A stretch of 64,000 nucleotides of DNA from Shewanella donghaensis (GTDB taxonomy: Bacteria > Pseudomonadota > Gammaproteobacteria > Enterobacterales > Shewanellaceae). Shown piece after piece: positions 8,767 through 17,118 of this stretch (position 1 is the stretch's first letter; each line of letters starts with the position of its first letter). The stretch is taken from contig NZ_CP041783.1 in assembly GCF_007567505.1 (NCBI RefSeq), forward strand, positions 1,488,001 through 1,552,000, in the 5' to 3' direction. The notes below the pieces were generated by a model. The model had not been told where the DNA came from. It worked only from the letters and a program-made list of their open reading frames with translations, and did not search any database. Both the position numbers and the translations under genes were made by a program.

Positions 8767-8954
8767 CTTGACTCCTAAATGGGTACAAATAAAGTTGTTA
8801 ACCCCTTCGATAAGGGCATGTAAAATCCGTTAGTTTGATAAGGAACGGCTAGGTTAATTGAGCATATTCCAAACAAACGTATTTTTAGGGTAGTAACAAC
8901 CAAAATAGCGTTATTAGAGATAGAAATACCCTAAGCTGAACGCAATTAATATAG

Positions 8955-8970
8955 CGTGAGATAAATCACA
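8955..8970. promoter_or_regulatory. CRP-like site upstream of fah
   Basis: CGTGA-GATAAA-TCACA matches 9 of 10 core positions of TGTGA-N6-TCACA. It is about 190 bases upstream of the fah start. Binding is inferred. Confidence 0.45.
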
Positions 8971-8993
8971 TTTTGTGAAGCTGGGGCTAAATT

Positions 8994-9011
8994 TGTAAAC
9001 TTTTTAGTACG
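8994..9011. promoter_or_regulatory. TyrR-like box upstream of fah
   Basis: TGTAAA-CTTTTT-AGTACG matches TGTAAA-N6-TTTACA at 9 of 12 positions and keeps the essential G-N14-C pair. The neighbouring tyrR and the catabolic target genes support it. Confidence 0.4.
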
Positions 9012-9049
9012 ACTGAAAAAATATCAGCAAATACGCTGGTTTCAGCCAT

Positions 9050-9084
9050 ATAAAGAGTAAAATGCCAGCAGTTTGCTGGCATTT
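9050..9084 (-). terminator. tyrR terminator
   Basis: The arms AAATGCCAGCA and TGCTGGCATTT (11 bp, loop of three) lie just past the tyrR stop codon. They are followed on the minus strand by a T-rich tract. Confidence 0.8.
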
Positions 9085-9129
9085 ATGTGGCATTAAATCG
9101 TTACACGCTATATCGTCTGCTGAATACGC

Positions 9130-10668
9130 TTAGCGTTTTTTAGTAATTTTGTAGTCGCGCAGTTTATTGGCAATCGCGGTATGAGACACACCGAGCTTTT
9201 TAGCTAATTGACGGGTACTTGGATAAGCTGGATACAAACGTCTTAATAAGCTGGCTTCATATTCCTTCATCGCTTGATCGAGACTGCCCTCAAACTCTTC
9301 ATCAAAGTAGCCAAAACCTTCGGCATAAGATGGCAGTTTAAGCTGCTCTACAGTCAACTCCGCAGAGCCATCCCACATTGACACAGCTCTGAAAACCGCA
9401 TTCTTAAGTTGGCGTACATTACCCGGCCACGCATAAGTAAATAAGTAATCACGACATGATGCAGAGATACGTCTTAAAGGACTCGATAATTGCTGACTGT
9501 AATGCTCTAAGAACATCTCTGTTAACGGGATGACATCGACCTTACGTTCACGCAGTGACGGCATGTGATAGCTCAGCACATGGATTCGGTAATATAAATC
9601 TTCTCTAAACTCACCCGATTGGCACAGTTCAGCAAGGTTCTTTTGGGTAGAACAAATAATACGCACATCCGCTCTGACTTCTTCGTCACCGCCAATGCGT
9701 CTGAAGGTACCATCTTGCAATAAACGCAGTAACTTAACTTGTGCAGCTCGAGACATTTCGGCAATTTCGTCTAAGAAAACCGTACCACCTTTGCCTTCTT
9801 CAAATAAGCCGCGCTTAACCACTTGCCCATTTGACACAAAGCCAAATAATTCTTCTTCTGCAACACTGTCTGGCAATGCTGCGCAGTTAATGGCAATAAA
9901 CGCATGTTCACGGCGCATACTGGCATCATGACTGGCTTTGGCCATTAATTCTTTGCCGGTACCGGTTTCACCTGTAATCAATAATGGTGCATCAAGTTGC
10001 GCCATGCGCTTAGCTTGCTTAAGCACATCTTTCATTTTATCGCTAACGGCTAATACATTATCAAAGCCTGTGGTTTGATTTTGCAGCGCGTTGAATTGTT
10101 TGCCAACTCGGGCTGGAGACTTAAGAGAAACAACCGCCCCCGCTAAAATACTGGCATTGTTTTCATCAGGTAGGTAAATAGGCAGCATTTCAGCTAAATA
10201 TTCATTACTGCCGATTTGAACGCGAGTCGCTTGAGCCAATACTGGCGCTTCAGTTAACCAACGAGAAAAATTAAACCCTTGCACCCAATGATTCAATGAC
10301 TCGTCAGTGACTTCATGTTCTTGCATGTTGAGGGTTAAAAGCGCTGATTCGTTTACAATTCGAATACGGCCTTTGGCATTGATAGAAAAAACTGAGTCAG
10401 GCAGGGTCTGCAATAGCGTTTTAAGGGCGTAATGCTCTTGCTCTGAAGGCATAAAAGAGACAGTGCGAACATCATGTACACTTTCTACTTTTCTGATTAA
10501 CGGCATTAATTCGCTTAGGGTTTCAAAAGCGATTTCCGCAAATTGAAGGTACAAAAAACCTCTGTTACTGGCATCAATAGCAATCAGGTTGATACCGTAA
10601 GTTTCTAATACTTCGAGAATATCTTTGGCAAGGCCAATACGATCTAAACAACTCACTTCCAAACGCAT
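9130..10668 (-). CDS. tyrR: TyrR-type aromatic amino acid regulator
   Basis: A 512-residue regulator close in length to E. coli TyrR (513). From ATG 10668 (a TTG two codons upstream also opens the frame) it starts MRLEVSCLDRIGLA, an ACT domain. A PAS region (about 80-190) follows, then an AAA+ domain with Walker A GETGTGKELMAK and Walker B GTVFLDEIAEM. A C-terminal helix-turn-helix (TRQLAKKLGVSHTAIANKLRDY) ends it. The GAFTGA loop needed to contact sigma-54 is missing (FGFVSNGQVVKRGLFEEG at that place), as in true TyrR, so it should act on sigma-70 promoters. It sits between its probable targets phhAB and fah-maiA. Confidence 0.95.
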   Translation of the reverse strand: MRLEVSCLDRIGLAKDILEVLETYGINLIAIDASNRGFLYLQFAEIAFETLSELMPLIRKVESVHDVRTVSFMPSEQEHYALKTLLQTLPDSVFSINAKGRIRIVNESALLTLNMQEHEVTDESLNHWVQGFNFSRWLTEAPVLAQATRVQIGSNEYLAEMLPIYLPDENNASILAGAVVSLKSPARVGKQFNALQNQTTGFDNVLAVSDKMKDVLKQAKRMAQLDAPLLITGETGTGKELMAKASHDASMRREHAFIAINCAALPDSVAEEELFGFVSNGQVVKRGLFEEGKGGTVFLDEIAEMSRAAQVKLLRLLQDGTFRRIGGDEEVRADVRIICSTQKNLAELCQSGEFREDLYYRIHVLSYHMPSLRERKVDVIPLTEMFLEHYSQQLSSPLRRISASCRDYLFTYAWPGNVRQLKNAVFRAVSMWDGSAELTVEQLKLPSYAEGFGYFDEEFEGSLDQAMKEYEASLLRRLYPAYPSTRQLAKKLGVSHTAIANKLRDYKITKKR

Positions 10669-10829
10669 ATACAACTATTCCCTATCTATTATGGTTTCTG
10701 GAATATACGAGGACTCGACTCTGACGTTGTCAGTGTGCCCTTCTTTAATTTGTGAGCGATACGTTAAAAGGTTATGAGGCGTGTGGCAAGTGTTGTTTAC
10801 AGGGGAATTGTAACAGAGGACGTATTTGA

Positions 10830-10853
10830 GCAGGTTACGTTAACGTAACCTGC
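10830..10853. repeat. 24-base perfect palindrome between tyrR and phhB
   Basis: The arms GCAGGTTACGTT and AACGTAACCTGC form a perfect palindrome 19 bases past the phhB stop. As RNA it would form a 9-bp stem with a six-base loop but lacks a T run in the phhB direction. It may be a weak terminator, an RNA-stabilising hairpin or a protein site. Confidence 0.6.
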
Positions 10854-10871
10854 TGATATGACGGATTAAGA

Positions 10872-11213
10872 TTATGAATTAAGCAACTGGTCGGTTTTCG
10901 CTGCCATAATGAAATCATTCTTATGTAAGCCTTTAATTGAATGTGACCACCAGGTTACAGTCACTTTTCCCCATTCAGTTAAGATGCCAGGATGATGGAA
11001 CTCAACTTCAGCAAGTTCAGCAAGTTTGTTGGTAAATTCCATCGCAAGTTTAAAGTTTTTAAACTTGTAGACACGCTCTAATTGGTTAATGCCGTCACGG
11101 TTTTCAACAGTCCAATCAGCAACCATTTTACTCAGGTCAATTAACTCTTGGCCAGTTACTTTTGGCGCATCAATTTGGCAAGCTTCACACTTCATTTCTG
11201 ATAATTCAGACAT
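10872..11213 (-). CDS. phhB: Pterin-4a-carbinolamine dehydratase
   Basis: A 113-residue enzyme that dehydrates 4a-hydroxytetrahydropterin so that the cofactor of PhhA can be recycled. The active-site signature is [19 protein letters not shown], followed by [15 protein letters not shown]. An N-terminal CEACQ segment is usual in gammaproteobacterial PhhB. The start ATG 11213 has GGAG five bases upstream. It lies 62 bases downstream of phhA and is almost surely co-transcribed with it. Confidence 0.95.
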   Translation of the reverse strand: MSELSEMKCEACQIDAPKVTGQELIDLSKMVADWTVENRDGINQLERVYKFKNFKLAMEFTNKLAELAEVEFHHPGILTEWGKVTVTWWSHSIKGLHKNDFIMAAKTDQLLNS

Positions 11214-11275
11214 AACTACTCCAGTATCATCACGCTAGTTTCGCCTAGCATTAATATTGTTTGTTTAAGAAAAAG

Positions 11276-12073
11276 TTAACTAGCTATAGATTTAGGGGCA
11301 AATTTAGGCTCGAACATACCTAACTGTCTTGCACGAGTCACCTCAGCCATAATATCCATTCGTGCAATTTCATCCAGAAAATCAACACTGTCGATCACAT
11401 AATAAATCGGTTGCATAATATCAATGCGATACGGTGTTCGCAGCACATCTAATAGCTTAAATGGCTTACGTTCAGGCTCATCGCTAAGGGCATATAAGGT
11501 TTCACCCGGTGAGCTTAAAATACCGCCACCATAAATATTCAGTTGATCATCTTTGGCTTTCATTAAACCAAACTCAACAGTAAACCAATATAATCTTGCT
11601 AAAAAGACCCGCTCTTCTTTCGATGCTGCTAGGCCTAACTGGCCATAAATATGCGAAAAATGTGCAAATGAAGGATTCGTTAATAACGGACAATGGCCAA
11701 ATATTTCATGAAAAATATCAGGTTCTTGTAAGTAATCAAACTCTTCTTTTGAGCGAATAAATGTGGCCACTGGAAACTGTTTATTGGCCAATAATTCAAA
11801 AAACTTCCCAAAAGAGATTAATGCTGGCACGCCTTCTGTTTTCCAACCCGTGGTCGCCATCAACACTTTGTCGATTTCTTTTAATTGCGGTACACGGTTT
11901 GTAGGCATATTTAACGCATCAAGACCTTTCATGTAGGCTTCACAAGCTCGACCAGGCATATTGATCGCTTGACGCTGATACAATTGGTGCCAGATATCAT
12001 GCTCTTCATCAGAGTACTGAATGTAGCCGTCACTATCAGGGATCTTAGCGGTATAATTTGTTGCTTTGCTCAT
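11276..12073 (-). CDS. phhA: Phenylalanine 4-monooxygenase
   Basis: A monomer-type bacterial phenylalanine hydroxylase (265 residues from ATG 12073; GTG 12082 is an alternative) converting phenylalanine to tyrosine with tetrahydropterin and O2. The iron ligands are H122 and H127 in FHEIFGHCPLL and E167 in WFTVEFGL. GTWG-type regulatory domains are absent, as in other bacterial forms. Tyrosine made here can feed the homogentisate route represented by fah and maiA. A TyrR-like box is found about 100 bases upstream. Confidence 0.95.
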   Translation of the reverse strand: MSKATNYTAKIPDSDGYIQYSDEEHDIWHQLYQRQAINMPGRACEAYMKGLDALNMPTNRVPQLKEIDKVLMATTGWKTEGVPALISFGKFFELLANKQFPVATFIRSKEEFDYLQEPDIFHEIFGHCPLLTNPSFAHFSHIYGQLGLAASKEERVFLARLYWFTVEFGLMKAKDDQLNIYGGGILSSPGETLYALSDEPERKPFKLLDVLRTPYRIDIMQPIYYVIDSVDFLDEIARMDIMAEVTRARQLGMFEPKFAPKSIAS

Positions 12074-12494
12074 AGGTGCCACTTTACGTAAACTTCACTC
12101 CCTTCATAGTGTGCTATCGATCACATTTTGTTAACTACCTCGGGTTTTATTATTGAGTGGTATGACAGTGAAAACCGTAAAGATAACACTACATTGTCAA
12201 AGCTGAACAAGCTAAGTCCCAATTATTCAATAAGATAGTTTGTATTCATTGTTTGACAAGCTGATGTAAAAAGGAATAAATCGACAGCGAACATGACAAA
12301 ATATGAACAACTAATCTTAGAGTTTAACTGAGCGAACTTAATAAATGTTATATTAACGTTTACAAGAACATTGCAAAAATTTACCGGCTAAACGTCGGTT
12401 TTTGTAAATTGATATGAAAGACACTATCCTTTTTGTCGCTAATCTTTAATTCAAATTGTTATCGCTTTTGTCTTAAGTCTTTTTTGGAACCTTT
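12074..12494. other. Divergent region phhA / napF
   Basis: About 420 bases, AT-rich, with the TyrR-like site at 12176-12193 on the phhA side. A small ACCG/CGGT hairpin followed by T's lies near 12391-12408 on the napF side. No FNR-like box good enough to report was found for napF. Confidence 0.5.
12176..12193. promoter_or_regulatory. TyrR-like box upstream of phhA
   Basis: CGTAAA-GATAAC-ACTACA matches the TyrR consensus TGTAAA-N6-TTTACA at 9 of 12 positions and has the conserved G-N14-C pair. It lies about 100 bases before phhA. Confidence 0.4.
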
Positions 12495-12989
12495 ATGAGT
12501 CAGTCAATTAATCACAGCCGCAGAAATCTTTTTAGAAGACGTAAATCTGATGCCCAAAGACCACCATGGGTTAAGTCTGATATTGAATTTACCGACGAGT
12601 GTACCCGCTGTAATGCTTGTATTGACGCTTGCGAAACTAAGGTGATTATTAAAGGTGATGGCGGCTTTCCTGAAATATCATTTACCAATGACGAATGCAC
12701 TTTTTGCCAACAATGCGCCACCGCCTGTAAAGAGCCTATATTTGATTTAACTCAAGCTGAACCTTGGGCAATAAAAGCCCTGGTGAATGACACTTGCCTT
12801 ACTTACCAAGGCGTTTGGTGTCAAAGCTGTAAAGATGCCTGTGACCCACGTGCGATTACATTCAAAATGGCTGTAGGCCAGATACCAAAACCTATTATTG
12901 ATATTGATGCCTGTACAGGTTGCGGTGCTTGTGTCGCCCCATGTCCTTCTGCTTCGATCAATATTATTGAACCCAAGTCTGTGGGTTAA
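12495..12989 (+). CDS. napF: Ferredoxin-type protein NapF
   Basis: A 164-residue cytoplasmic iron-sulfur protein with a basic N-terminus (RRNLFRRRK). It has three canonical [4Fe-4S] motifs: CTRCNACIDACE (about 37-48), CTFCQQCATACKEP (about 70-83) and CTGCGACVAPCPS near the C-end. A fourth Cys-rich segment is WCQSCKDACDPRA. NapF is thought to assist maturation of the periplasmic nitrate reductase NapA. No nap genes are adjacent, so this is a stand-alone copy. A general ferredoxin role cannot be excluded. Confidence 0.88.
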   Translation: MSQSINHSRRNLFRRRKSDAQRPPWVKSDIEFTDECTRCNACIDACETKVIIKGDGGFPEISFTNDECTFCQQCATACKEPIFDLTQAEPWAIKALVNDTCLTYQGVWCQSCKDACDPRAITFKMAVGQIPKPIIDIDACTGCGACVAPCPSASINIIEPKSVG

Positions 12990-13169
12990 TGTCGTTTTAT
13001 AGACAATGAAATGGGACTAACGTCAAAAAAAGTCCTCACAGTCAAAATTTAATTGTTTTTTTTGCAATTAATTGTCGCTATATTAAATGTTAAATACTAA
13101 TAACAAAATCAACTGACACCGCTTAATTACGATAGTGATAGCGGCCTCAAATGCGAAAAGAGAGCTAAT

Positions 13170-13610
13170 ATGTTTAGTAAAAAAAGCCCGACAAGCAACC
13201 TTAGTTTTATTGCCAATGATTGCGAATTTACAGGTAATCTAAAAGTAAATGGTGACGTACTAATTGCAGGTAAAGTCGATGGCGAAATTCGCGCTTCAGG
13301 TAATGTCACCATTGAAACAACAGGCGTTGTAACTGGTGGTGTTGTATGCGTTGATGCTAGTGTTTCAGGCTTAATGAAGGGTCATATTAATTGTGAAAAA
13401 ATTACTATCACCAATACGGGGACTTTCGATGGCGAAGTCTACAGTAAACGTATGGAAATTTTAGATAACGGCCAATTTCTTGGTTTCCGTAAAGCCTATG
13501 ATGATAGCTTAGAACAGTTAAATAATGCATTAAACAATAATGAAAAGCTGGTCTCAATTGTTGAAGATAATAAAGAAAACCCAAAGTTAGCATCAACAGT
13601 AACGGCATAA
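13170..13610 (+). CDS. Bactofilin
   Basis: A 146-residue polymerising cytoskeletal protein (DUF583/bactofilin). After a short basic N-terminus the core repeats a right-handed beta-helix pattern: FTGNLKVNGDVLIAGKVDGEIRA, NVTIETTGVVTGGVV, SVSGLMKGHINCEKI and TNTGTFDGEVYSK. The C-terminal tail is polar and probably flexible. Bactofilins form membrane-associated filaments involved in cell shape, stalk or polar organisation. It stands alone without a peptidase partner and is followed by a terminator. Confidence 0.92.
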   Translation: MFSKKSPTSNLSFIANDCEFTGNLKVNGDVLIAGKVDGEIRASGNVTIETTGVVTGGVVCVDASVSGLMKGHINCEKITITNTGTFDGEVYSKRMEILDNGQFLGFRKAYDDSLEQLNNALNNNEKLVSIVEDNKENPKLASTVTA

Positions 13611-13634
13611 CAATTGTTTTAGTTAACGCGTTAA

Positions 13635-13690
13635 AGAGCTTACAATTCTCCTATTCAATGAATATGTGTAAGCTCTAAATCCTTTTTTAA
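13635..13690 (+). terminator. Terminator after bactofilin gene
   Basis: Ten-base perfect arms AGAGCTTACA (13635-13644) and TGTAAGCTCT (13667-13676) are separated by 22 bases. A T-rich tract follows within a few bases. Confidence 0.65.
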
Positions 13691-13734
13691 TCCACCACAA
13701 TCGAATCGCTCAAACCAATACAATTATCTTAGGC

Positions 13735-14460
13735 TTAAAGCCCTTTAAAGTGATTTTGCTGCCAGCCTCGTAGTAAGGCGACAAACTCATCGGGTTCCCG
13801 ATCCAAACTATCAACCGATAAATACAAATGAAATCCTAACTGAGACTCCAAAGTTTGGCATCGATGACCAAACATGGCTAACACACCTCGATAACGCTCA
13901 TCATTAACCACTAGAGGCGTAAACTCAGCTCCAACATAAATCTCTAAGCTCTGTAAGTCTTCATCCTGTGTGGCTGCCGTCATCAACAAAGGGCGTTGCT
14001 CAGTTAATAGTCCTGTCGCTAACCTTGGCGAAATACAGTCTAGAATTGGATTAATCTTATGAAGCTTAATACCAATATACGGTAGTTCAATTAACTGTAG
14101 ATTTTGTGTCACTCTTGATACATCGATACGTTGAATATTATCCCACGCTACATGAACAGTGCCGCGCCCATGATAATAATCGACCCCTTTTGTAGATAAT
14201 TTAAAGCTAGCCTTGGGTTGCTTCATTTTGGCTACGCCAAGTACTAGCCCAACACTACCAAAACCAAACATCACCATACCAACACCAAAAAGGCTTTTAG
14301 CGCTAATGAAGATGATCAAGCTGATGAACACGGCAATGGAACCTGCAATAGTTAAACTAATGCCATTACGTTTACTATGAGGCGCTATCAATAAAGGCTC
14401 AGCTTCTCCTAATGGTTCTTCTAATATCGATTCAGTTTCGTCCTGTTGTAACTTAGACAT
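13735..14460 (-). CDS. Membrane protein, DUF2982-like
   Basis: A 241-residue protein with an acidic cytoplasmic N-terminus. Two adjacent transmembrane helices (about residues 33-53 and 55-76) are followed by a soluble domain with PH-like strand pattern (FKLSTKGVDYYHGRGTVHVAWDNIQRIDV). The layout matches DUF2982, found in Shewanella and Vibrio, by memory only. Its start codon overlaps the end of the upstream ElyC/YdcF-like gene by 8 bases, so the two are translationally coupled. Confidence 0.6.
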   Translation of the reverse strand: MSKLQQDETESILEEPLGEAEPLLIAPHSKRNGISLTIAGSIAVFISLIIFISAKSLFGVGMVMFGFGSVGLVLGVAKMKQPKASFKLSTKGVDYYHGRGTVHVAWDNIQRIDVSRVTQNLQLIELPYIGIKLHKINPILDCISPRLATGLLTEQRPLLMTAATQDEDLQSLEIYVGAEFTPLVVNDERYRGVLAMFGHRCQTLESQLGFHLYLSVDSLDREPDEFVALLRGWQQNHFKGL

Positions 14461-15283
14461 CAGTCATTAATCCTTTTATTTTCAGCCACAAAGTACCAAT
14501 ATATTCATGAATCGAACGTTGAGAAATAAACAAGTTTCCTGCACTGAACCGCCACCAATGACCAGGTGAGCTAATAAAATTAGTGGGCGCCGCAATAGGA
14601 TTCAAACCTTGGCTAGCAAAAATCATCATAGAACGAGGCATATGGGTGGCTGATGTCACCAATATAAAGGGTTTAGTATTGATAAAATTTCGCATCGACT
14701 TGGCTTCTTCAATGGTATCTAAAGCTTCAGGGAAGGTGATAATACTCGCTTTAGCAACACCCAACTCAATTGCTGCTTGTCGCATAATATCGGCGTGTGG
14801 CGTTGGCGTTAATCCACCATTCCAGCCACTGACTACCAGTTTACAACGATTATCAGCAAGTTTTAATTGTCTAACACCTTCAGATAATCTCGCTAATGCT
14901 GTTGATGATAGTTGTTGTACACCAGTTAATGCCGCATTCTCAGTATGGCCAGAACCCAGAACCATGACATAACAGGTTTGTATTGTATCTTGGTCAGAAA
15001 TTGACTCATATTTGGATTCAATTACCGGTTTAGACACCTGGATTAAAGGAAAATTATTAACGTGATATTGCGACTCTAACGTACCCGCTATCCACGCGCT
15101 AAATTGTGAGTTACTCAATAATAGTATGATAGTAAAAGCGCTAATCAATGCACTTTGGCCAATGAATTTTAACTTTTTAGATTGAGTTCGCCACACTATC
15201 AATGCCGTTAATAACAGTAATAACGTTAGCGGAATTGGCATAACCAATTGAGATATAATTTTTTTAAGCCAAAACATCAACAT
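14453..15283 (-). CDS. ElyC/YdcF-like DUF218 membrane protein
   Basis: A 276-residue inner-membrane protein. Two N-terminal helices (about 11-31 and 37-60) are followed by the periplasmic DUF218 domain with VMVLGSGHTENAALTGVQQLSSTALARLSEGV, VVSGWNGG, EEAKSMRNF and LVTSATHMPRSMMIF. E. coli ElyC with this layout affects peptidoglycan and lipid-carrier (undecaprenyl) metabolism. It forms a two-gene operon with the DUF2982-like gene. The start could also be the third codon (ATG). Confidence 0.85.
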   Translation of the reverse strand: MLMFWLKKIISQLVMPIPLTLLLLLTALIVWRTQSKKLKFIGQSALISAFTIILLLSNSQFSAWIAGTLESQYHVNNFPLIQVSKPVIESKYESISDQDTIQTCYVMVLGSGHTENAALTGVQQLSSTALARLSEGVRQLKLADNRCKLVVSGWNGGLTPTPHADIMRQAAIELGVAKASIITFPEALDTIEEAKSMRNFINTKPFILVTSATHMPRSMMIFASQGLNPIAAPTNFISSPGHWWRFSAGNLFISQRSIHEYIGTLWLKIKGLMTDV

Positions 15284-15466
15284 ACTCTCTTTTTATCGAA
15301 GCGATATTTTAGCTTGTCGTCGCTAAGAATACTAACCCCATAGCCATTTTTCGTCATGACTCATCGTTCTAAATTAAAGTCACTAGGCATAAGCGTATGT
15401 AATAAGCTCATGTAAAGAATCTCATGTAACAAGTTATGTAAAAAGTTACGCTCTTTAATAAAAGAG

Positions 15467-15832
15467 CTATATCCAGATATCATTAACCGCAGTTAATTCA
15501 CCTCCTGCTTCACCTGTGTTAGTCACCCCTTTAGGTTCCACTAATAAAACCTGACATAGCCCTTTCGCAAACGGTTTATGCTCAACGCCTTTTGGAATAA
15601 CAAACATTTCACCATTAGTCAGGGTGACTTTTCCATCTCTAAACTCAATCTCTAGCACGCCATCAATCACGATAAACACTTCATCGGTATCGATGTGAGA
15701 GTGCCAAACAAACTCGCCCTCTCCTTTGGCAAGTTTGAATTGATAATCATTCATTTCAGCGATGACTCGTGGTGACCATAGGTCGTTAAATTTAGACAGT
15801 TTTTCTTGAAAATTTATCGATGAATAAACCAT
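15467..15832 (-). CDS. Cupin-domain protein
   Basis: A single-domain cupin of 121 residues from ATG 15832, which has AGGAAG five bases upstream. The frame extends to 15895, but the extra residues do not fit. Motif 1 is [16 protein letters not shown] with the metal-binding HxH and Glu. Motif 2 is [16 protein letters not shown] with the distal His. It ends VNDIWI. Such small cupins of the mannose-6-phosphate isomerase-like type bind a metal; the substrate is unknown. Confidence 0.8.
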   Translation of the reverse strand: MVYSSINFQEKLSKFNDLWSPRVIAEMNDYQFKLAKGEGEFVWHSHIDTDEVFIVIDGVLEIEFRDGKVTLTNGEMFVIPKGVEHKPFAKGLCQVLLVEPKGVTNTGEAGGELTAVNDIWI

Positions 15833-16003
15833 ATGCTTCCTATAGCCCCTATAAATACTTATTAAAAGATCAGCACAAGCATGGCTTTTAACCATAACTT
15901 AATCGTTGCATTTATATAACGTTATAATAAACTTTTAATGAAAATTTTAAATTAAGCCCGCCAATAGGTACCATCCAGTCGCTAACTAAGGTATAACGGC
16001 GCC

Positions 16004-16864
16004 ATGAAAACTCCAAAACGTATACAACCACTGGTTGATGATGGCCTTATTGACGAAGTCGTAAGCCAATTAATGAGCGGTAAAGAAGCCACCGTTTATA
16101 TGGTTCGCTGTGGAAATGAAATCCGCTGCGCCAAAGTGTATAAAGAAGCCATTAAACGGAGCTTTAAAAAAGCAGCACAATACCAAGAAGGTAGAAAGAG
16201 CCGTAATAGCCGTCGCAGTAGAGCGATGGAAAAAGGTTCAAGCTACGGCCGTGAGCAACAAGAAAATGCTTGGCAAAATGCTGAAGTTGATGCCTTGTAT
16301 AAATGTGCTGACGCTAATATTCGTGTGCCAGTCCCTTATGGCTGCTTTGAAGGTGTACTGATAATGGAACTCATCACTGACGGTGACGGTGACGTGGCTC
16401 CACGATTAAATGATATCGAGTTAACCCCAGAACAAGCCGCAACCGATCATGCCACCATGATGGGCTACGTCACTCGTATGTTATGTGCAGGTATTGTTCA
16501 CGGAGATTTATCTGAATTTAATGTATTACAGGACGAAAATGGCCCAGTAATTATTGACCTTCCACAAGCTGTCGATGCCTCAGCAAACAACAATGCCAAA
16601 GTGATGCTTGAGCGTGATGTAAATAATATGACTCGTTATTACTCGCAGTTTGCACCAGAGCTTGCGCCAACTAAATACGCAAAAGAGATGTGGAGCTTAT
16701 ACGAGAAAGGTGATTTATTACCTGATACCGAGCTAACCGGTCATTTTGAAGAAGATACAAGCGCTGCAGATGTGGACTCAGTATTAGAAGAAATTCAAGC
16801 TGCCTTTGAAGAAGAACAAGAACGGCTCGACCGCATCAATCAGCCAGATGAATCTGAGCTATAA
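16004..16864 (+). CDS. RIO1-like serine protein kinase
   Basis: A 286-residue bacterial RIO-family kinase of the PA4780 type. The glycine-rich loop is reduced to SGKEATVYMV (about 25-34) with the ATP-binding Lys in CAKVYKEA. The catalytic loop is VHGDLSEFNVL (D168) and the metal loop is VIIDLPQAVD (D185), the RIO form of DFG. A basic Arg/Ser stretch (63-75) precedes the flexible region typical of RIO1. The C-terminal tail is strongly acidic. Targets in bacteria are unknown; archaeal and eukaryotic relatives act in ribosome maturation. Confidence 0.92.
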   Translation: MKTPKRIQPLVDDGLIDEVVSQLMSGKEATVYMVRCGNEIRCAKVYKEAIKRSFKKAAQYQEGRKSRNSRRSRAMEKGSSYGREQQENAWQNAEVDALYKCADANIRVPVPYGCFEGVLIMELITDGDGDVAPRLNDIELTPEQAATDHATMMGYVTRMLCAGIVHGDLSEFNVLQDENGPVIIDLPQAVDASANNNAKVMLERDVNNMTRYYSQFAPELAPTKYAKEMWSLYEKGDLLPDTELTGHFEEDTSAADVDSVLEEIQAAFEEEQERLDRINQPDESEL

Positions 16865-16883
16865 GGTCTCAAATCAACAAAGT

Positions 16884-16988
16884 CAGAATAAGCGGGTATG
16901 TAGCCAATATGTACCATAACAATCTTAGTCGCGATGTATCAATTTCTTCTTTAACGCTGAAAGCACATCGCTAATAACGCTTATTCTG
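16884..16988. other. Multi-branched structured element
   Basis: Outer arms CAGAATAAGCG (16884-16894) and CGCTTATTCTG (16978-16988) are perfectly complementary. Inside lie a GGTA/TACC hairpin with wobble extensions and a GCGATGT/ACATCGC stem. A T-rich tract follows the closing arm. It may be a 3' end structure of the RIO mRNA, a small RNA or a short terminal-inverted-repeat element. Confidence 0.5.
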
Positions 16989-17037
16989 GTTTATTTTGCG
17001 TTCACTTATTCATGCAAAAAATGAGCTAAACAGCAAT

Positions 17038-17060
17038 ATCTTCACTGACTCAGTGAAGAT
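17038..17060 (+). terminator. Hairpin upstream of mgtE promoter
   Basis: The arms ATCTTCACTGA and TCAGTGAAGAT (11 bp) around one C, followed by CCCCCC rather than T's. It could end RIO read-through or mark a protein site. The function as terminator is uncertain. Confidence 0.4.
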
Positions 17061-17109
17061 CCCCCCTTATGAAACATCCCTTTCCCGTTAAAAATGTGAT
17101 AATTAGATT

Positions 17110-17118
17110 TGTTATAAT
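17110..17118 (+). promoter_or_regulatory. Extended -10 promoter for mgtE
   Basis: TGTTATAAT is a perfect extended -10 element (TGnTATAAT). No good -35 is visible, as is common for extended -10 promoters. It implies a transcript start near 17125. Confidence 0.5.

Larger units (their letters stand above)
8767..9129. other. Promoter region of fah and 3' region of tyrR
   Basis: It holds a CRP-like site (8955-8970), a TyrR-like site (8994-9011) and the tyrR terminator (9050-9084). No gene is seen. Confidence 0.55.

Noticed and set aside
8819-8836. TGTAAA at 8819 as a second TyrR box before fah
   Set aside because: The second half (TAGTTT) matches only one of six positions and the G-N14-C rule fails.
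8961-8979. TCACATTTTGTGA as a CRP palindrome
   Set aside because: Its arms are in the outward order (TCACA then TGTGA) with wrong spacing; the overlapping CGTGA-N6-TCACA is the better reading.
9130-10668. tyrR product as a sigma-54 activator
   Set aside because: The AAA+ domain lacks the GAFTGA loop, as in true TyrR proteins, so sigma-54 contact is not expected.
12350-12376. TTTACA near 12357 as a TyrR box before napF/phhA
   Set aside because: The partner half-site is off by one base and lacks the required G.
12495-12989. A full nap (nitrate reductase) operon
   Set aside because: Only napF is present; the next genes are a bactofilin and envelope genes.
16110-16361. Frame of 83 codons overlapping the RIO kinase gene
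   Set aside because: It lies wholly within the kinase gene in another frame and has no ribosome binding site.
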